Assembly (NCBI GenBank): GCA_029940245.1
Contig: JAOZRF010000088.1
Location: 1-9,156, forward strand
DNA from: Desulfobacula sp.
Lineage (GTDB): Bacteria; Desulfobacterota; Desulfobacteria; Desulfobacterales; Desulfobacteraceae
Reading direction: 5' to 3'
DNA length: 9,156 nt
In this document: one piece after another, positions 6,613-9,156 of the stretch
Layout: each line of letters opens with the position of its first letter
How positions within the stretch are numbered: position 1 is the first letter of the stretch
Translations under genes and position numbers: made by a program
Notes under the pieces: model-generated
Database searches by the model: none
The model's input: only the letters and a program-made list of their open reading frames with translations
Told to the model about the DNA's origin: nothing

Positions 6613-8184
6613 TTATTTTATCAGGGATTCGAAAATATGGTACTCTTCAATATGGTAAAGGGGTTCCGGATAAATCGCAATGGGTTTTGAAAATTGTTTT
6701 TCAAGGGCGGAAATCAGGTGTTTTTCCCTTCCATGAAGCAATTGGGCGATCTCAGGATGCACTTTAACAGTAAATTTATTGCCCATGATATCCTTTGCTT
6801 CGGTGACAAGGTCCCTGTAAATTTTGTGGCAGATAGATTTTCCTGACATAAGATGCCCGTCTCCATTGCAATAAAAACAGGGGCTGCAAAGGGTTCGGGT
6901 CAGGTTCCGCCGGGTTCTTTTCCGGGTCATCTGCACCAGGCCAAGCTCAGTCAGAGGCAGGATATTGGTCTGGGTCTTGTCATTTTTCATTGCCTCATTC
7001 ATATGGGCCATGACTTTTTCCCGGTGCTGCTCTTTTTTCATGTCGATAAAGTCAATAATAATAATACCACCGATATTCCGCAGCCTTATTTGATAGGCAA
7101 TCTCTTTGACGGCCTCAAGGTTGGTTTTAAGGACGGTTTCATCAAAATTGTGTTTCCCCACATACCGACCAGTATTCACATCAATTGCCACAAGGGCTTC
7201 TGTCTGCTCAATGACAATTGACCCTCCGGATTTGAGCCATACTTTTTTCTTTAATGCCCTTGCCACATCTCCTTCAATATTATAGGCATCAAAAATGGAT
7301 TCTCTTCCCTGGTAAAGCTCTACTGACAATTTTAAATCCGGCATCAGTTTTTTTAAAAAATTTTGAATATTTAAATATTCTTCCTTAGAATCAATAATCA
7401 GCTTATCAGCTTCATCGGCCAGAAGATCCCTGACAGCCTTAAAGGTTATCGTAAGTTCTTTATAAATAAGTGATTTTGCAGAAGCTGTCTTATTTTTGGT
7501 TAAAATATTTTCCCATGTTTTATTTAAAAAATTTAATTCTTTTTGAATGGTTTCTTTATCAATCCCATTGGCCTGGGTTCTTAATATATAACCGAATTTA
7601 TTTTTCCGGATGGATAATAAAAGATCTTTTAACCTTGCTCTTTCTGCCTCATTTTCTATTTTTTTTGAAATTCCGATGTGATCAACAGTTGGCAGTAATA
7701 CCATGTATCGGCCTGCCAGGGATATGTGGGTGGTGACCCGGGGACCTTTTGAGCCAATGGATGATTTGGCAACCTGTACCATGATTTCCTGGCCCTCTGT
7801 CAACAATTCCTCAATACTGCATTCCGGGTTTAAAGCGGCTTTCCAGGAGGTACTGTTTTCTGGCATATTCAGTGTTTCAATTTCCCCTTCGTCCAGTTCA
7901 ATATCTGCCTCTCCATCATTGTCCTGCTCAAATTTCTGATATATTGTATGGCTGGCAGTGTCCAGGACGTCGTCCACATAAAGAAAGGCTGCCTGGTCAA
8001 ACCCGATATCCACGAATGCTGCCTGCATTCCTGGAAGGACCCTTTGCACCCGACCTTTATAGATGTTCCCGGCAATTGATGTTTCATCTTCCCTTTCAAT
8101 GAAAACTTCAACAATGGTGCCGTTTTCAAGAAGTGCCACGCGTGTTTCATGGGGTGCTGAATTTACAACAAGCTCTTTTAACAT
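6613..8184 (-). CDS. rng: Ribonuclease G (RNase E/G family)
   Basis: This is an endoribonuclease that cleaves AU-rich single-stranded RNA and matures rRNA. At 523 residues it is close to E. coli RNase G (489) and lacks the long RNase E scaffold tail. It has an S1 RNA-binding domain (about 37-155, with GNIYKGRVQRVLPGMQAAFVDIG), RNase H-like and 5'-sensor regions, and a DNase I-like catalytic domain. The putative magnesium ligands are D335 (AIDVNTGR) and D378 (IIIDFIDM), with the same 43-residue spacing as D303/D346 of E. coli RNase E. The zinc link is C436-FY-C439, followed by NGDG. An acidic stretch of about 40 residues (80-120, including DNDGEADIELDEGEIE) lengthens the S1 domain relative to E. 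coli. ATG at 8182-8184 has an AAGGAT site 6 nt upstream. It follows the radical SAM gene by 19 bp, so they probably share a transcript. No terminator was seen after it. Confidence 0.96.
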   Translation of the reverse strand: MLKELVVNSAPHETRVALLENGTIVEVFIEREDETSIAGNIYKGRVQRVLPGMQAAFVDIGFDQAAFLYVDDVLDTASHTIYQKFEQDNDGEADIELDEGEIETLNMPENSTSWKAALNPECSIEELLTEGQEIMVQVAKSSIGSKGPRVTTHISLAGRYMVLLPTVDHIGISKKIENEAERARLKDLLLSIRKNKFGYILRTQANGIDKETIQKELNFLNKTWENILTKNKTASAKSLIYKELTITFKAVRDLLADEADKLIIDSKEEYLNIQNFLKKLMPDLKLSVELYQGRESIFDAYNIEGDVARALKKKVWLKSGGSIVIEQTEALVAIDVNTGRYVGKHNFDETVLKTNLEAVKEIAYQIRLRNIGGIIIIDFIDMKKEQHREKVMAHMNEAMKNDKTQTNILPLTELGLVQMTRKRTRRNLTRTLCSPCFYCNGDGHLMSGKSICHKIYRDLVTEAKDIMGNKFTVKVHPEIAQLLHGREKHLISALEKQFSKPIAIYPEPLYHIEEYHIFESLIK

Positions 8185-8203
8185 GGGGTTATCCTTGTTT
8201 TAC

Positions 8204-9156
8204 TTATGAATTTAAGGTTACGTGTGGCCTTTGAATTATTTTTTTTATCCTGGCTTTTTTTATAAGATTTTCATCCAGGTTAAAATATTTTGTCAGAATT
8301 TCCATGGGTCTTACATTTCGTTCATTATATTTTTGTAATACCATTTCAATGGTTTGCAAATCAATAAAAGATATATTTTTAACGGCTTTCCGCAGATCCG
8401 TTTCTCTAATTTTATTTTTTTTGCTCAAGTCCCGGACAATAAATTCGGGCAAACTCAAGAAAGCAGCCACTTGTTCTTTTTCAAGACAAAAATCAGAAAA
8501 TTGAATGATATATGAAGAGGTGTCATGATTCTTTTCCTTAAACCGGTTAAAGCGTCTGCATCCTGTGATGCAAAGTCCTTCAGGAAGTGTTTTGTTTAAG
8601 TTGTCAATAATTGTATCGGGCGCTGTGTTTTTGTCAAGATAGATAAAAAGAATCTCTTCTTCACTTTCCATTCCAACCGGCAGGGCATTGTTAAAGGAAA
8701 GCTGCATTAAAGGGTTAAATCCCTGGGAATATCTGGCAAATAACCCGGCCCTTTTTATGGCCCTGTTAAAAATCGTGGAAAGTTCAAGGTGTCCGAAAAA
8801 TCTTGCTTTTTCAAGTTTTGAAAAGGATAATTCAAATTTTTTAAACGCATCATCCGGTATTTTTTTTAAATCTCTATCCTGAAGGAGATCTGTTTTTTGG
8901 ATCTCGTACAGCACGGGTTTTATTTGTTTAAAATCGCAGACACCGCATCCTGTGCAGTCATTTTCTCTGCAATCAGGTGTGAGTGATGCGTGTTTGGCTT
9001 TTTGAAATTCTTTTTTTAAAAAATCAGGTAATACTCCTGAATCAATATGGTCCCAGGGAAGGACTTCTTGTTCATCCCGTTGACGTGTTGTATAAAACAA
9101 AGGATCAATTCCGGTTTTTTCAAAGGCTTTTTGCCATAAAGAAAAATCAAACTTAT
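8204..9156 (-). CDS. B12-binding radical SAM protein fused to DUF2344 (TIGR03960/TIGR03936 type), C-terminal part
   Basis: The frame is open to the right edge, giving the last 316 residues; the B12-binding and radical SAM domains lie outside the window. The fragment begins with FDFSLWQKAF and EVLPWDHIDSGV, the usual end of the TIGR03960 radical SAM part. A four-cysteine group (fragment C62, C67, C70, C73; CRENDCTGCGVC) comes next. The DUF2344 domain follows, with SKLEKARFFGHLELSTIFNR, RAGLFARYSQGFNP and LPVGMESEEE. In other bacteria DUF2344 is often a separate gene next to the radical SAM gene; here both are in one chain, as in many deltaproteobacteria. The substrate is unknown. Linkage to rng, and in many genomes to rplU/rpmA, suggests a role around RNA or ribosomes, but this is inference. 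An apparent TTG start at 9100 is internal, since family homology continues before it. Confidence 0.88.
   Translation of the reverse strand, partial: KFDFSLWQKAFEKTGIDPLFYTTRQRDEQEVLPWDHIDSGVLPDFLKKEFQKAKHASLTPDCRENDCTGCGVCDFKQIKPVLYEIQKTDLLQDRDLKKIPDDAFKKFELSFSKLEKARFFGHLELSTIFNRAIKRAGLFARYSQGFNPLMQLSFNNALPVGMESEEEILFIYLDKNTAPDTIIDNLNKTLPEGLCITGCRRFNRFKEKNHDTSSYIIQFSDFCLEKEQVAAFLSLPEFIVRDLSKKNKIRETDLRKAVKNISFIDLQTIEMVLQKYNERNVRPMEILTKYFNLDENLIKKARIKKIIQRPHVTLNS

Noticed and set aside
9098..9100. TTG at 9098-9100 as the start of a standalone DUF2344 gene
   Set aside because: The frame continues upstream to the window edge with sequence matching the end of the TIGR03960 radical SAM part, so this is internal to a fusion protein.
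1..9156. Mobile elements, CRISPR arrays, tRNA/rRNA genes, toxin-antitoxin or defence systems
   Set aside because: None seen. Apart from short gaps the window is filled by recognised core genes with no transposase, array-like repeats or RNA gene signatures.

Overview
This window is about 9.2 kb of AT-rich bacterial chromosome made almost entirely of core housekeeping genes. The protein sequences, the operon order and a B12-type radical SAM/DUF2344 fusion next to rng suggest a sulfate-reducing deltaproteobacterium (Desulfobacterota), probably close to Desulfobacteraceae. That placement is by recollection of the families and was not tested by search.

Layout. The left edge holds the 3' end of a SNF2-family helicase gene on the + strand, closed by a short hairpin plus T-run. 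Everything else lies on the - strand, so it reads right to left. At the right edge is the 3' part of a radical SAM/DUF2344 fusion gene, followed 19 bp later by rng (RNase G). A 173-bp AT-rich gap comes next, carrying a good sigma70-type promoter. It is followed by the classic ribosome/membrane-insertion cluster: rpmH, rnpA, yidD, yidC, jag, mnmE. The cluster runs on into a YkgJ-type cysteine-cluster protein and a short unrecognised protein, which ends 18 bp from the SNF2 stop.

How the genes work together. rpmH (ribosomal protein L34), rnpA (RNase P protein) and rng (5S/16S rRNA and mRNA processing) serve RNA maturation and ribosomes. YidD and YidC insert membrane proteins. Jag/KhpB binds RNA. 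MnmE modifies the tRNA wobble uridine. Spacing is tight (-8 to +29 bp) except for a 113-bp gap before yidC, so rpmH to the last small gene is probably one transcription unit. dnaA, the usual neighbour of rpmH, is absent; rng takes its place, and no DnaA box was seen.

No mobile element, CRISPR array, tRNA, rRNA or defence system was seen, and I find no convincing new biological system. The points most worth a second look are the conserved-looking 117-aa protein coupled to the YkgJ protein, a four-copy 21-bp in-frame repeat in the jag linker, the rng-rpmH junction, and a few residue-level oddities.
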